DNA of 22,213 bases from Candidatus Aerophobota bacterium. Its GTDB lineage: Bacteria; Aerophobota; Aerophobia; Aerophobales; B3-G15. Positions within the stretch are counted from its first letter, which is position 1. The number at the start of each line of letters is the position of its first letter. The notes under the pieces were generated by a model. That model did no database searches. It was given only the letters and a program-made list of their open reading frames with translations, and was not told where the DNA came from. Location: NCBI GenBank assembly GCA_030615365.1, contig JAUWZM010000042.1, positions 1 through 22,213 on the forward strand, given 5' to 3'. A program made the position numbers and the translations under genes. This document shows, one piece after another, positions 1-6,439 of the stretch.

Positions 1-99
1 CCCAACAGATATGCCTTGGGTTCAGGTAATTCCATTACCAATTATGTACCGGTGAAAAACTATCTTATTATGATTGAGGAAGGACTGAAATGGGGGTAA
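1..99 (+). CDS. C-terminal end of a probable uroporphyrinogen decarboxylase (URO-D) family protein, cut by the window edge
   Basis: Frame 1 is open from base 1 to a TAA at 97-99 and encodes 32 residues including ALGSGNSITNYVPVKNYL and a final EEGLKWG. This resembles the C-terminus of URO-D-family methyltransferase-like proteins, which end with a Gly-rich strand, an Asn, a proline-containing V-P-x-x-N-Y segment and a final helix. Many of these family members are not haem enzymes but corrinoid or methyl-transfer proteins. Only the tail is visible, so the substrate and even the family are uncertain. The next stretch in the same frame is a GH3 tail, so the 3' side of this gene sits against a rearrangement scar. 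Confidence 0.45.
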   Translation, partial: PNRYALGSGNSITNYVPVKNYLIMIEEGLKWG

Positions 100-105
100 G
101 CAACT

Positions 106-264
106 GTGTGCGTAGAGAAAAAGGTGAACTTCACTCTCACTTCAGAAGATCTGGCTTTCTATGATATTAATATGGAATTGGTTGTAGAGGCGGGAATATT
201 TGAGGTAATGATAGGGAGTTCCTCTGAGGATATACGCGTGAGGAGAAGTTTTGAAGTGAAGTAG
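106..264 (+). pseudogene. Remnant of a GH3 beta-glucosidase: only the C-terminal fibronectin III-like tail
   Basis: After the TAA at 97-99 the same frame stays open to a TAG at 262-264. It encodes KVNFTLTSEDLAFYD, then VVEAGIFEVMIGSSSEDIR and a final SFEVK. This is the typical end of family 3 glycoside hydrolases, the Fn3-like domain, where the consensus runs V-x-F-x-L-x-x-x-D-L-A-F-Y-D, then V-E-x-G-x-F-x-V-x-x-G-x-S-S-x-D-I-R. A complete enzyme is about 700-800 residues, so the catalytic domains are missing and the preceding stop belongs to a different gene. I read it as a deletion scar. The conserved motif is still intact, so decay may be recent. There is no start codon with a ribosome site; the left limit given is the first in-frame GTG. 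Confidence 0.6.
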
Positions 265-455
265 ATAAAGATTATAAGACGGCTTGTCAATTTCGGATTC
301 AGCAGTTTGAATAGTGTTAGCTAAAGGATAGATGCCCTGCGAGAATTAATGTAGCTCAAGATTATGATTTAAATTAAGTTCGCTGCATAAATTGGGCAAC
401 TACAACTCGCCTGATAAATCAGGCAGCTACTTTATCTAAACAGCGAAGATGTACA
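265..455. other. Intergenic stretch between the GH3 remnant and holA
   Basis: I see no gene here. The right part carries a paired-hairpin repeat, listed separately at 381-430. A short GTAGCTCAAG at about 350-360 resembles one end of that same repeat family. No clear terminator for holA, which ends at 456 on the minus strand, is visible beyond the hairpin itself. Confidence 0.5.
381..430. repeat. Paired-hairpin repeat, copy 1 (one hairpin degraded)
   Basis: Read on the minus strand this is GTAGCT, a perfect hairpin GCCTGATTTATCAGGC (409-424 on the plus strand), an 11-base spacer, and a damaged second hairpin beginning GCCCAATTTAT. The layout matches the copies at 14295-14348 and 15412-15466. 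Only the flanking tag and the layout are shared; the stem sequences differ. It lies just beyond the stop codon of holA and could act as a transcript 3' end. Confidence 0.7.
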
Positions 456-1466
456 TTAAGTAATAATGTCCAAAATTAGCCGAAATAAAGCTATCTCAGG
501 TTCCTCTGTTCCTTGTTTGAGGTAAAATTCTGTTTTCAACAGATTCTCATAAGCCTTCCTTAGCTTGGGGATAGAGAATCTTTTAGCAGCCCGAATGTAT
601 TCCCAGGCAATACGAGTGTAATATTCAGAATAATAAGATTGAGGATAAAAGATAAAACTGCATATTTTTTGAAGGGAGGCTTTCTTATCCGCAAGTTTAA
701 TCCTGAGCATTACTCTTATCTCTTTCGCAAGAAGAGCATGAATTCTTAAAGGTTCCTCTCCTTTTTCCAAAAGATGAGAGAGAATTTTTAGGGACTGAGA
801 GGATTCTCCCTTTCTAAAAGCAGTTGAAAGATCAAATATTCCCTTTCCTTTTTCTTCCCCAGTTATTTTAGTTACATCATCTTTTTTTATGATTTTTGCG
901 GGATGGATGAATAGGATTAGTTTCTCAATTTCATTTTTTAAACAGTAAAGGTCCTCTTCTGCTTCAGTAGATAACTGAACTGCTGCTTCTGAAGTTATCT
1001 TTATACCCTCTTGCTCTACCTGGTGATTAATCCATTGGGTTAGATTCCATCCTTTTAAGGGGTAAAAAGATACTATTTCCCCTTTCCGGGAGAAGCTCTT
1101 GTAAAGGTTGGTTCTTTTGTCAAATTTTTCCCCTATCCCTACCAGACAGGTTGAGTCTACAGGATTGTTAAGATAGTGTATTACTATTTTCTGCTCAGCG
1201 CTTTTTAGTTTATGGAGCTCTGTCACTACCACCATTCTCCATTTATTCTTAAAGGGAAGCAGGTGAGCTGATTCAACAATTCTTCCCCCTGATATTCCAG
1301 TTCCTGAAAATGCCTCATAGTTAAAGTCTATATACTGGGGAGAAATTAGCTTATCTTTTAGTTTTTTTAAAGCCTTCCCCTTAAGATAGTTCTCTGTCCC
1401 CTCAAACAAATAAGAAGAGGAGATTTTCCCCTGTTGAATCTCTTTTAAAAAAGTTTCCTGTCTCAT
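456..1466 (-). CDS. holA: DNA polymerase III, delta subunit
   Basis: This 336-residue protein is the clamp-loader subunit that opens the sliding beta clamp during chromosomal replication. The length is normal for the family. The N-terminal part (about 18-110) is the degenerate AAA-like fold that lacks a working Walker A, as expected for delta: it has SSYLFEGTENYLKG where active loaders have a P-loop. The middle has the family hallmark DLYCLKNEIEKL (172-183). Residues about 209-260 carry IFDLSTAFRKGESSQSL and EEPLRIHALLAKEIR, typical of the collar-connecting region. The ATG at 1466 has only a weak ribosome site. A 48-residue membrane protein lies 116 bases upstream on the same strand with a hairpin between them, so co-transcription is doubtful. 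Confidence 0.93.
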   Translation of the reverse strand: MRQETFLKEIQQGKISSSYLFEGTENYLKGKALKKLKDKLISPQYIDFNYEAFSGTGISGGRIVESAHLLPFKNKWRMVVVTELHKLKSAEQKIVIHYLNNPVDSTCLVGIGEKFDKRTNLYKSFSRKGEIVSFYPLKGWNLTQWINHQVEQEGIKITSEAAVQLSTEAEEDLYCLKNEIEKLILFIHPAKIIKKDDVTKITGEEKGKGIFDLSTAFRKGESSQSLKILSHLLEKGEEPLRIHALLAKEIRVMLRIKLADKKASLQKICSFIFYPQSYYSEYYTRIAWEYIRAAKRFSIPKLRKAYENLLKTEFYLKQGTEEPEIALFRLILDIIT

Positions 1467-1501
1467 TTTTTATGTAGTAGTCACTGTTCACCGAACGAAA
1501 C

Positions 1502-1531
1502 AAAAAGGCCCCAGGATTGTGCAACAATCCT
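1502..1531 (-). terminator. Hairpin with downstream T-run, possible terminator of the small membrane protein gene
   Basis: AGGATTGT (1513-1520), a 3-base loop and ACAATCCT (1524-1531) form an 8-bp stem. On the minus strand it is followed by GGGGCCTTTTTG, with the T-run at 1502-1506. It lies between the 48-residue gene and holA and could end transcription of the former before holA. On the plus strand the stem is followed by only four T residues, so the minus orientation fits better. The intervening GGGGCC makes it a non-canonical terminator. Confidence 0.35.
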
Positions 1532-1582
1532 TTTCAATTATCGTGAGGAGCTTAGAAGTTCACCTCCACTCGATACCTAAGA

Positions 1583-1729
1583 CTACTTAAATCCTGATTT
1601 TTTTCTCCTCTTTTTCTCTTCTTTTTTTTCCATTCTCCCGGCAATCCATAAAGGAAATTTAATCCCAATAAAATAACAAAATAAAGCACCGACGACAATC
1701 ACAATTAAGATATAGATGAAGATTTTCAT
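1583..1729 (-). CDS. Small single-pass membrane protein, 48 residues
   Basis: I do not recognise this protein. The ATG at 1729 is preceded by AGGAGAAAAG, a good ribosome site. The frame extends further upstream to 1825, but that part runs into a dispersed repeat, so I chose the shorter form. Residues 2-22 are strongly hydrophobic (KIFIYILIVIVVGALFCYF), then comes a short IGIKFPLWIAGR segment, and the end is very basic (KKEEKKRRKK). This predicts one membrane helix with a positively charged cytoplasmic tail. The hydrophobic run, basic tail and ribosome site together support a real gene despite its size. Confidence 0.55.
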   Translation of the reverse strand: MKIFIYILIVIVVGALFCYFIGIKFPLWIAGRMEKKEEKKRRKKSGFK

Positions 1730-1750
1730 TCTTTTCTCCTGGTATAATTT

Positions 1751-1913
1751 AACCACAGAGAACGCAAATAACTGTAATATGTGATAAGTAATGAGTGATG
1801 AAGTTTTTACCCATTCACACATCACCCCTCACTTATTGTCCTTCACATATTACATGTCACTCATTACATATTACTTCTCACGTCTTATTTCCCCTCTGTG
1901 CACTCTGCGGTTT
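1751..1913. repeat. Dispersed inverted-repeat element, CCACAGAG family, copy 1
   Basis: The ends are imperfect inverted repeats: AACCACAGAGAACGCAAA on the left, and CTCTGTGCACTCTGCGGTT on the right. Inside, GTAATATGTGATAAGTAATG near the left is complementary to CTCATTACATATTAC on the right, so the whole element can fold into a long hairpin. The segment CATTACATATTACTTCTCACG recurs in the copy at 18932-19058, both in the same orientation. It carries no transposase, so it resembles a non-autonomous element. It sits just upstream of the 48-residue gene and about 80 bases before the ArsR promoter. Confidence 0.8.
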
Positions 1914-1995
1914 CATATTTTCCTTTCGGGAATTTTCAATGTCACCTTTATTATACTTATTTTCGAATAGATCTCAAGTTAAAAATAAATGGGGG

Positions 1996-2034
1996 TTGAC
2001 AGTTTATAATATTTGAATATAATAATATTAGAAT
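1996..2034 (+). promoter_or_regulatory. Sigma-70-type promoter with overlapping 13-bp direct repeats ahead of the ArsR-Hsp20 pair
   Basis: TTGACA (1996-2001), a 16-base spacer and TATAAT (2018-2023) are perfect consensus boxes. Two near-identical 13-mers overlap and follow the -10: ATAATATTTGAAT (2006-2018) and ATAATATTAGAAT (2022-2034), with 12 of 13 bases identical. Repeats placed over the -10 and start site are where ArsR-family repressors bind, so autoregulation of the operon by its first gene is a reasonable inference. The repeats are direct rather than inverted, which is less usual for this family. Confidence 0.65.
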
Positions 2035-2047
2035 CTAGGTGAAGAAG

Positions 2048-2353
2048 ATGAATTTGTCAGAAAAAATTAATATGGAAAATGATTTTGAGCAAATAGCCGA
2101 ATGCTTAAAGGCTTTAGCTCATCCAGTAAGAATAAAGATCTTAGAGGAGCTGGGAACGGGAAGAAAATGTGTGAGTGAGCTTTCTGAGAAAATTGGAGTA
2201 ACTCAAACCAATCTATCCCAGCACCTTGGTTTACTTAAAGATAGGGGATGGGTAAAAAGGAAGAGAGAAGCGGTGTATGCCTACTACTCCTTGTCTGACA
2301 ATAAAATATCTGTAGTTCTAACAAGGGTATGTGAGGTAATTCATCGTTTTTAA
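2048..2353 (+). CDS. ArsR-family winged-helix transcriptional repressor
   Basis: This protein of 101 residues is a dimeric DNA-binding regulator. I chose the ATG at 2048 because AGGTGA lies 5 bases upstream; a GTG at 2039 would add three residues. Motifs are the family N-terminal helix LKALAHPVRIKILEEL and the helix-turn-helix CVSELSEKIGVTQTNLSQHL followed by the wing around KRKREAVYAYYSL. It lacks the CVC arsenic-binding motif of true ArsR: only one Cys precedes the recognition helix and one more is near the C-terminus, so metal sensing is not supported. The Hsp20 gene follows 63 bases downstream, so a heat or stress repressor role, as in archaeal Phr and HSR1, is possible. That role is inference. 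Confidence 0.85.
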   Translation: MNLSEKINMENDFEQIAECLKALAHPVRIKILEELGTGRKCVSELSEKIGVTQTNLSQHLGLLKDRGWVKRKREAVYAYYSLSDNKISVVLTRVCEVIHRF

Positions 2354-2416
2354 GCAAACCCTGTAAAAAAAGTAATAGGTAAGTATTACTAAAAAAAATT
2401 TTAGGAGGTAAGTAAA

Positions 2417-2896
2417 ATGATTATATGGGGTCCTTGGAAGGAAATATCAAGAATAGAAAGAGAAATGGCGAGAATGTTCGATGAGTTCTGGGGTAGTGAA
2501 GCAAGAGGATTGGGAAGACTTCCTTCTTCAAAGAAAGCTGGAGTTCCTGTGGAAAGAGAAGGATTAGTGGGAACCTCTCTTGTAGATTTGGTAGATAAGG
2601 AGGATTCCCTTGTGCTGAAATCAGAAATGCCTGGGGCGAGGAAGGAAGACATTAAAATCTCGGTTACTGATGAGGAGGTGACTCTCTCTGGGAAAGTGGA
2701 AAGAAAAAAAGAGGAAAAAGAGGAGAACTATTATTACTTTGAGAGAGTCTATGATGAGTGGCAGAGAACAATTCCTCTTCCAGTGCGGATCAAATCCGAC
2801 AAGGCCAAGGCTAAGTATGAAAATGGGCTGTTAGAGGTAACTTTACCTAAGGCTGAGGAGGCACAGGCAAAGAGAAAAGAACTCAAGATTGATTAA
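2417..2896 (+). CDS. Small heat-shock protein, Hsp20/alpha-crystallin family
   Basis: This 159-residue protein is an ATP-independent holdase chaperone that binds unfolding proteins as a cytoplasmic oligomer. The start is firm: AGGAGGT lies upstream of the ATG. The N-terminal region begins with WGPWKEISRIEREMARMFDEF, typical of bacterial class A proteins. The alpha-crystallin domain runs from about 52 to 150, with MPGARKEDIKISV, then ERVYDEWQRTIPLP and KAKYENGLLEVTLPK. The usual Y-G-x-F of the ninth strand region is replaced by Y-D-E-W. The C-terminus has LKI, matching the I-x-I oligomerisation motif. It follows an ArsR-family gene and ends at a strong terminator, so the two form a compact stress operon. 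Confidence 0.95.
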   Translation: MIIWGPWKEISRIEREMARMFDEFWGSEARGLGRLPSSKKAGVPVEREGLVGTSLVDLVDKEDSLVLKSEMPGARKEDIKISVTDEEVTLSGKVERKKEEKEENYYYFERVYDEWQRTIPLPVRIKSDKAKAKYENGLLEVTLPKAEEAQAKRKELKID

Positions 2897-2903
2897 TCCT
2901 TGA

Positions 2904-2940
2904 TGGGGAGCTATCCTTATGGGTAGCTCCCCATTTTTTT
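2904..2940 (+). terminator. Rho-independent terminator after the hsp20 gene
   Basis: TGGGGAGCTA (2904-2913) and TAGCTCCCCA (2924-2933) form a perfect 10-bp stem with a 10-base loop, followed by seven T residues (2934-2940). It lies 8 bases after the hsp20 stop codon. This closes the ArsR-Hsp20 transcript and separates it from the following gene cluster. Confidence 0.92.
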
Positions 2941-3216
2941 GAATTTATCTTGCCAATCTTAAATTTTTAACTATAATTAAAACAGGAAAATAGAATTGTT
3001 ATTTTAATTTACTTGGTAAGCTTGTCCTTGCCAGGAAGAAGAAACAAAAGAAAATTTTCCCTGCTGTATCAATTTTCACACCCAAAGAGAAACGAAAGAA
3101 CAATAGCTTACCAATATGCTTCTCCAAGTATTCTAAATGAATCTTATCTTATACATAATGTTGCATTTTTCGCAAGCCAGCTTTTAGAGGGGAGGGATTG
3201 AGCAAACCCCATTAAA

Positions 3217-3777
3217 ATGGACAGATATATTGTGAGAACAGGAAAAGGCAAAACTCGTCTGTTTAAAATAGATACAACTGATGATCTTATAGGCTATATT
3301 GGTTATGATTTCTTGTTGAAGAGAGGAAAGCTTCCGGTAAGGGTGCCAGTGGTAAGTCCTGATGGGGTAGCTGGGTATGTGGAAACATTTTATCCTTCTG
3401 ATATCTGTATTAGAGTATGCGATAGCAAGGGAGGAGAAATTGCCTATTTGAATCACTCCAATGCGTTGAGAATAGATGGAGTTTATATCTCTTTTCGTCA
3501 GTTGTCAATGGAGGAAACTATCCTAAACGAGGAAAAAAGAGAAACAAAATCACAACTGAAAGAATTAGGTTTGAGCTGCTGTTATATTTTTAACGATTTG
3601 GAAGTGAGGGGAAAGATTTACTGTTTTGCTAAGAAAAATGATATCTCAGCTCTACTGCAGGTATATACTTCTACTTATGCAGAATCAGGCATCCTGGCAC
3701 TATTACGATTTTTACCCCTGGTTATTGCAAGAAGAGTTTTTGAGCAGGAATTTATAAGAAGATTTATCAGTGGCTAA
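3217..3777 (+). CDS. Protein of unknown function, apparently a stand-alone copy of the MoxR N-terminal domain
   Basis: I do not recognise a named family for this 186-residue protein. By eye it resembles the first ~180 residues of the MoxR-type ATPase encoded at 4994. Both start M-[DE]-R-Y-[IL]-V. Both have L-P-V near residue 40. Both have a later block: GLSCCYIF, GKIYCFAKK and ALLQVY here match GFFKGYQI, GTLFLFKK and ELLELE there. It ends roughly where the ATPase module of the other begins. A hydrophobic stretch (157-170, SGILALLRFLPLVI) could be a buried or membrane-touching helix. The ATG has no good ribosome site and an in-frame TGA at 3199 blocks an earlier start. It is the first gene of the cluster, 8 bases before the next. 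Confidence 0.7.
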   Translation: MDRYIVRTGKGKTRLFKIDTTDDLIGYIGYDFLLKRGKLPVRVPVVSPDGVAGYVETFYPSDICIRVCDSKGGEIAYLNHSNALRIDGVYISFRQLSMEETILNEEKRETKSQLKELGLSCCYIFNDLEVRGKIYCFAKKNDISALLQVYTSTYAESGILALLRFLPLVIARRVFEQEFIRRFISG

Positions 3778-3785
3778 GTAAAATA

Positions 3786-4757
3786 ATGAAAGTAAAACAG
3801 ATAAACGATGAATTAGGGAAGGGAATTACTGTGTATCTGGATGGTAAATTTTTTGAAATGAGAATAAGTAAGGATCTTCAATCCAGAATTTACGGTGAGA
3901 ATAATAACTGTAAATCTGCCATAATAGTTGAATGCAAAGACAGCGAAAAAGCTTATCAGGAGTTTAAGATTTTAACTGATAGGATTAGTTATCTTTTTGA
4001 GACAAGCATTAGAAATAAGAAAGGGGATTTTGTGCATTACTTAGACAGAGGATTCGAGAAGGGATTCCCTGGGGGTAAGGTAAAGATTAACCCTGTGTAT
4101 AGGGGAGTGAAAAAACTAAAACAATGGGCGGTTAATCACGCTATAAAATACGGTATTTTAACTGAGACTCTTGGCTGGATAGGAATTATAGCTATTTGTT
4201 ATCGTGATCTTAAAATGGCGGCAGTAGTTGGGGGATTCTACTTTGTTTTTGGTGATGTCATTGGTGGCTTTATTCTTCCCTGGTTAACTGATTTAAATAG
4301 ATTCACCTCTCCTTTTTTTCTTGTTGGCGCTTATCCTGCAGAAAGGCATATTTTTAAAAAGTATGCCTTTCTTGAGGAAAGTTTACTAACTCAATTTATG
4401 AGAGAAGGTGAAAAGATAAGTAAATTCGAGGAAGAATTTGAAAGAACGGTAAACCTAAGACAGAAATCACATCTGGATAGGCAATTAAACTATCGAAGCA
4501 AAAGATTCACCAAAAGATGGGAGCCAGCCATACTGTCTTTTATGAGTTCTGAGGATCTAAAAGGAATTGTTATCGGCTATGAGGGTAGATACCAGGACTG
4601 TCTTTCTTTTTGTAATTTTATGATCAATGGAGTGGAGCCAAAAGAAGAAGAGATAGATGTATGGCGCATTAAGGTAGAAGAGCCAAAAATTAAGGAAGAG
4701 ACAGACTTTAACAAAGTCTGGGGAGAGGAAGAGGAATCTAACAAAAAAGATAAGTAA
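3786..4757 (+). CDS. Hypothetical membrane protein with two central helices
   Basis: I do not recognise this 323-residue protein. Residues 1-120 look soluble and mixed alpha/beta. Two hydrophobic segments follow, about 123-140 (GILTETLGWIGIIAICY) and 144-166 (MAAVVGGFYFVFGDVIGGFIL), separated by a short R-D-L-K turn, which predicts a hairpin in the membrane. The region 168-280 is soluble with charged helices (EGEKISKFEEEFERT), and the tail from 285 is strongly acidic and low-complexity. Both termini should lie on the same side of the membrane, probably cytoplasmic given the charge. It starts 8 bases after the preceding gene, consistent with one transcript, and may be the membrane partner of the AAA+ protein encoded next. 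Confidence 0.75.
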   Translation: MKVKQINDELGKGITVYLDGKFFEMRISKDLQSRIYGENNNCKSAIIVECKDSEKAYQEFKILTDRISYLFETSIRNKKGDFVHYLDRGFEKGFPGGKVKINPVYRGVKKLKQWAVNHAIKYGILTETLGWIGIIAICYRDLKMAAVVGGFYFVFGDVIGGFILPWLTDLNRFTSPFFLVGAYPAERHIFKKYAFLEESLLTQFMREGEKISKFEEEFERTVNLRQKSHLDRQLNYRSKRFTKRWEPAILSFMSSEDLKGIVIGYEGRYQDCLSFCNFMINGVEPKEEEIDVWRIKVEEPKIKEETDFNKVWGEEEESNKKDK

Positions 4758-4803
4758 TTATTCAGCTACGAATTTACACGAATAGTTACAAAGATAGTAA
4801 CAG

Positions 4804-4967
4804 TTCAGGCCACTAAGTCACCAAGGCACAAAGAAGTGATATGAATTTTAAACCTCCATCGGAAAGAGAAGAATCCATTGCTAAAAAAATTAACTACTGA
4901 AGGCACAGAATATGCTAAAACTTTAAGACCGGGGTTTACTTGGTGTCTTCGTGTCTTGGTGGCTGAA
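4804..4967 (+). repeat. Dispersed element with CCACYAAG inverted ends, copy 1
   Basis: The left end reads CCACTAAGTCACCAAGGCAC (4809-4828), and the right end reads CTTGGTGTCTTCGTGTCTTG followed by GTGGCTGAA. The ends are imperfect inverted repeats of about 30 bases with an unrelated centre and no coding content. Copies occur at 10325-10476 (same orientation) and as a single end at 20356-20396 (opposite orientation). It lies between the membrane protein and MoxR genes of the cluster and fills most of that 236-base gap, so it interrupts what otherwise looks like an operon. Confidence 0.85.
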
Positions 4968-4993
4968 TAGTAACCAGAGATAAAGGGTAAAGA

Positions 4994-6439
4994 ATGGAAA
5001 GATACTTAGTGGAATTTAGAAAAGACAAATCACAAAGAGCTTTAATTAAACCTCTTGGCCCAGGAAAGGTGATAAAGTTAGATTTCCCTCTCTTAGAGGA
5101 AGAGGTATACCTTCCCGTGTATTACAATATAAGTGCAGTTGAAGGTGGGCGCAGCAAGAGGATAGGCAAGTTGGGTGTCTGGATTGCTGAAAATTACTCT
5201 GTAAAGGATTACCAGATAAGAACTATAAGTCAAAATAAAACTACCCATCTCTCTTTTAAGGATGAGAAGACAATTGTTCTCAAGACTCCCTCAAGTAACT
5301 ACGATATACTCCTGGTAAATAAGACCAGCTTCAGCAAAAGAAAAAGAGAAAAGTTGAGTGAAAATGGGTTTTTTAAAGGATACCAGATTAAAAGAAACAC
5401 GATGGTGGGAACTCTTTTCCTTTTTAAAAAAATGGGAAAAGTCAGGGAGCTTTTAGAGTTAGAGGAGGGACTTGATTATACCGATTTTCTTTCTCTATTA
5501 GTTCTGGACAGATTAATTGATGAGCTAAAGAACAAGGAAGCTAAAGACAATCAGTTAGTTGAGGTAGAAGAGAGGATGGGAGAGGGAAGATACAGTAGTT
5601 TTATCTTAGCCAGCTATCCGGTGAATAAAATAGCTGAAGCTGTTGAGTATATAGAGCAAAAGGGAGAGTGGAAGATATTCTGTGAACTTATAGATAGGGG
5701 AACGCCTGTTTTGCTAAACGGTCCTACTGGATGTGGAAAGAGCACTATGATTAAGTGGTATGCTTACATAAGGGGACTTCCTTTTTATATGTCTCCTACG
5801 GGAAATAGAGAGACAACTATTGATGATATAACAGGTTCCTGGATTCCAGCTGATCCCAAGCCTATAAAGGCACCGGGGGCTTTAACTTTAGCTATGGTTC
5901 ATAATGGCATATTTTACTTTGAGGAAATAGGTCCAGTAGACCCCGGAGTTCTGTATGGCTTACATGGAGTTTTGGATGATAAGAAAATAACGGTTCAATC
6001 TCAGTATGGGTTTGAGGTTATCGAAGGGGGAGAGGATTTTAAAATGATTTCCTCTGGTAACTTAGATAGCAGATATACTCCCATTGAGCTTAGCGATGCC
6101 TTTTTAGAACGATGGGCTCAGATAAAGTTGGGCTATCCAGATAAGGAAGGAACTATGAGCATACTAAAATCAAGGGCCCCGAAATTGGATGATGAGACCA
6201 TCACTTTAATTACTGATTTGATTTTTGATATGAGGGAAATATTGACAAGTTATAAGAAAGATATGGGGCTAAGGGGGGCAGTTGAGGTTGCTCAGACTCT
6301 TCAGGAGAGCAACCAGCCAATTAGAAAGTTATTTCAGGTGCATATGGTTAATCCCAAATCAACGTATGAAAATGATATGAGCCTCTACAAAAAATTAATG
6401 GAAAAGGTTGACAAAAGGATAAGAAAGCAAAATGGCTAA
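4994..6439 (+). CDS. MoxR-type AAA+ ATPase with an extra N-terminal domain
   Basis: This 481-residue protein is a hexameric AAA+ chaperone-like ATPase of the MoxR/CbbQ/NorQ group, which remodel or activate partners together with a VWA protein. Core motifs: Walker A GPTGCGKST (243-251), Walker B IFYFEEI (306-312), sensor 1 SSGN (353-356), arginine finger in FLERW (R373) and sensor 2 GLRGAVEVA (R427). MoxR proteins are usually about 300-350 residues; here about 200 residues precede the ATPase, in a domain I do not recognise but which resembles the protein encoded at 3217. The VWA gene follows with an 8-base overlap (6432-6439), strong evidence that the two are co-translated. The start at 4994 follows a GAGATAAAGG-type upstream sequence. 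Confidence 0.92.
   Translation: MERYLVEFRKDKSQRALIKPLGPGKVIKLDFPLLEEEVYLPVYYNISAVEGGRSKRIGKLGVWIAENYSVKDYQIRTISQNKTTHLSFKDEKTIVLKTPSSNYDILLVNKTSFSKRKREKLSENGFFKGYQIKRNTMVGTLFLFKKMGKVRELLELEEGLDYTDFLSLLVLDRLIDELKNKEAKDNQLVEVEERMGEGRYSSFILASYPVNKIAEAVEYIEQKGEWKIFCELIDRGTPVLLNGPTGCGKSTMIKWYAYIRGLPFYMSPTGNRETTIDDITGSWIPADPKPIKAPGALTLAMVHNGIFYFEEIGPVDPGVLYGLHGVLDDKKITVQSQYGFEVIEGGEDFKMISSGNLDSRYTPIELSDAFLERWAQIKLGYPDKEGTMSILKSRAPKLDDETITLITDLIFDMREILTSYKKDMGLRGAVEVAQTLQESNQPIRKLFQVHMVNPKSTYENDMSLYKKLMEKVDKRIRKQNG

Noticed and set aside
1795..2016. 73-codon plus-strand frame, with a similar one at 18955-19143
   Set aside because: The two share a stretch only because both lie across copies of the CCACAGAG repeat element; this is repeat translation, not a gene family.
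3013..3201. 62-codon plus-strand frame before the AAA+/SPFH cluster
   Set aside because: It has a non-ATG start, no ribosome site and a composition like random AT-rich DNA, and shows no recognisable motif. It ends in the TGA that precedes the real gene at 3217.
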